7,346 nt of DNA from Defluviitaleaceae bacterium. Lineage in GTDB: Bacteria > Bacillota_A > Clostridia > Lachnospirales > WQUN01. Location of the stretch: contig WREB01000051.1 in assembly GCA_009779525.1 (NCBI GenBank), positions 1 to 7,346 on the forward strand, in the 5' to 3' direction. The notes beneath the pieces are model-generated. The model was not told the origin of the DNA and ran no database searches. It worked only from the letters and a program-made list of their open reading frames with translations. Positions 7,254-7,346 of this stretch are shown here, piece by piece. Both the position numbers and the translations under genes were made by a program. Each line of letters begins with the position of its first letter. Positions within the stretch are counted from its first letter, which is position 1.

Positions 7254-7298
7254 ATAATGTTTGCCGAACGCGGCGCGAGTTTGCGTGGAGCGCCGCGC
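7243..7298. repeat. Two direct and one inverted copy of ACGCGGCGC
   Basis: ACGCGGCGC occurs at 7243-7251 and again at 7268-7276, 25 bases apart start to start. An inverted copy with one mismatch (GCGCCGCGC) lies at 7290-7298. The second and third can also pair as an 8-base stem around a 13-base loop. The cluster sits between two divergent promoter candidates, so it may be a regulator-binding site. In GC-rich DNA chance is a real alternative. Confidence 0.45.
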
Positions 7299-7301
7299 CC
7301 G

Positions 7302-7330
7302 TTGAGAGTCCGTTTGATGCGTGGTAAAAT
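7302..7330 (+). promoter_or_regulatory. Rightward candidate promoter TTGAGA-17-TAAAAT with extended -10
   Basis: TTGAGA (7302-7307) and TAAAAT (7325-7330) are separated by 17 bases, and TGG directly before the -10 gives an extended -10 (TGn). It points out of the window to the right, implying a divergent gene there. Transcription would begin about base 7337, inside a dyad. An open frame from ATG 7317 also runs to the edge, but it is too short to call. Confidence 0.55.
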
Positions 7331-7345
7331 CGTGCGATGCGCACG
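7331..7345. repeat. Perfect dyad CGTGCG-ATG-CGCACG at the expected transcription start
   Basis: Six-base arms flank a three-base centre immediately after the rightward -10 box. It could be an operator for a dimeric regulator, a 5' mRNA hairpin, or part of a coding start (it contains an ATG). The window ends one base later, so no choice can be made. Confidence 0.5.
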
Positions 7346-7346
7346 A

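Noticed and set aside
7269..7297. GC-rich 8-base stem as a terminator
   Set aside because: Neither strand has a T-tract after it; the arms are better explained as inverted copies of a regulatory element or as chance.
7317..7346. Possible start of a rightward gene at ATG 7317
   Set aside because: Only ten codons are visible, the ribosome site is weak, and the codon falls between the -35 and -10 boxes of a good promoter candidate, so translation from there is unlikely.

Overview
The window reads as a piece of chromosome from a motile, probably anaerobic bacterium. It is GC-rich by eye (composition was not counted), uses ATG, GTG and probably TTG near gene starts, and uses TAA, TGA and TAG stops, so the code is standard. 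Shine-Dalgarno sites of the GGAGG type are clear. The hybrid kinase, the MalT-like regulator and the flagellin-linked protein have a Clostridia/Synergistota-like flavour, but the sequence alone does not fix the phylum. No tRNA, rRNA, CRISPR array, insertion sequence or phage gene was seen.

Left part (1-4125, + strand): the 3' portion of a hybrid sensor histidine kinase (PAS fragment, HisKA, HATPase, receiver) overlaps by four bases (ATGA) a large MalT-like ATP-dependent LuxR-type regulator. The two are almost certainly co-transcribed and translationally coupled, and form a sensing and transcription module. No HPt domain or receiver-bearing output protein is visible here, so the phosphate route is open.

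Middle (4137-4709, - strand): a small class I SAM methyltransferase of the RsmC/YbxB type converges on the regulator with only 11 bases between the two stop codons. A roughly 100-base gap then holds a strong intrinsic terminator for the leftward unit.

Right part (7143 down to 4810, - strand): three genes run leftward with short gaps of 29 and 34 bases. In order they are a small protein of unknown function from a family seen beside flagellar genes, a short divergent flagellin, and a TIM-barrel protein with aldo/keto-reductase-like features. The unit ends at a terminator that begins in the last stop codon. It is headed by a TATAAT-type promoter and, just inside it, a GCCGATAA box matching the -10 of flagellar sigma-28 promoters.

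The right edge (7144-7346) is a divergent control region. It has a leftward promoter pair, three copies of a 9-base GC-rich element and a good rightward promoter followed by a perfect dyad, so an unseen gene probably begins just beyond the window.
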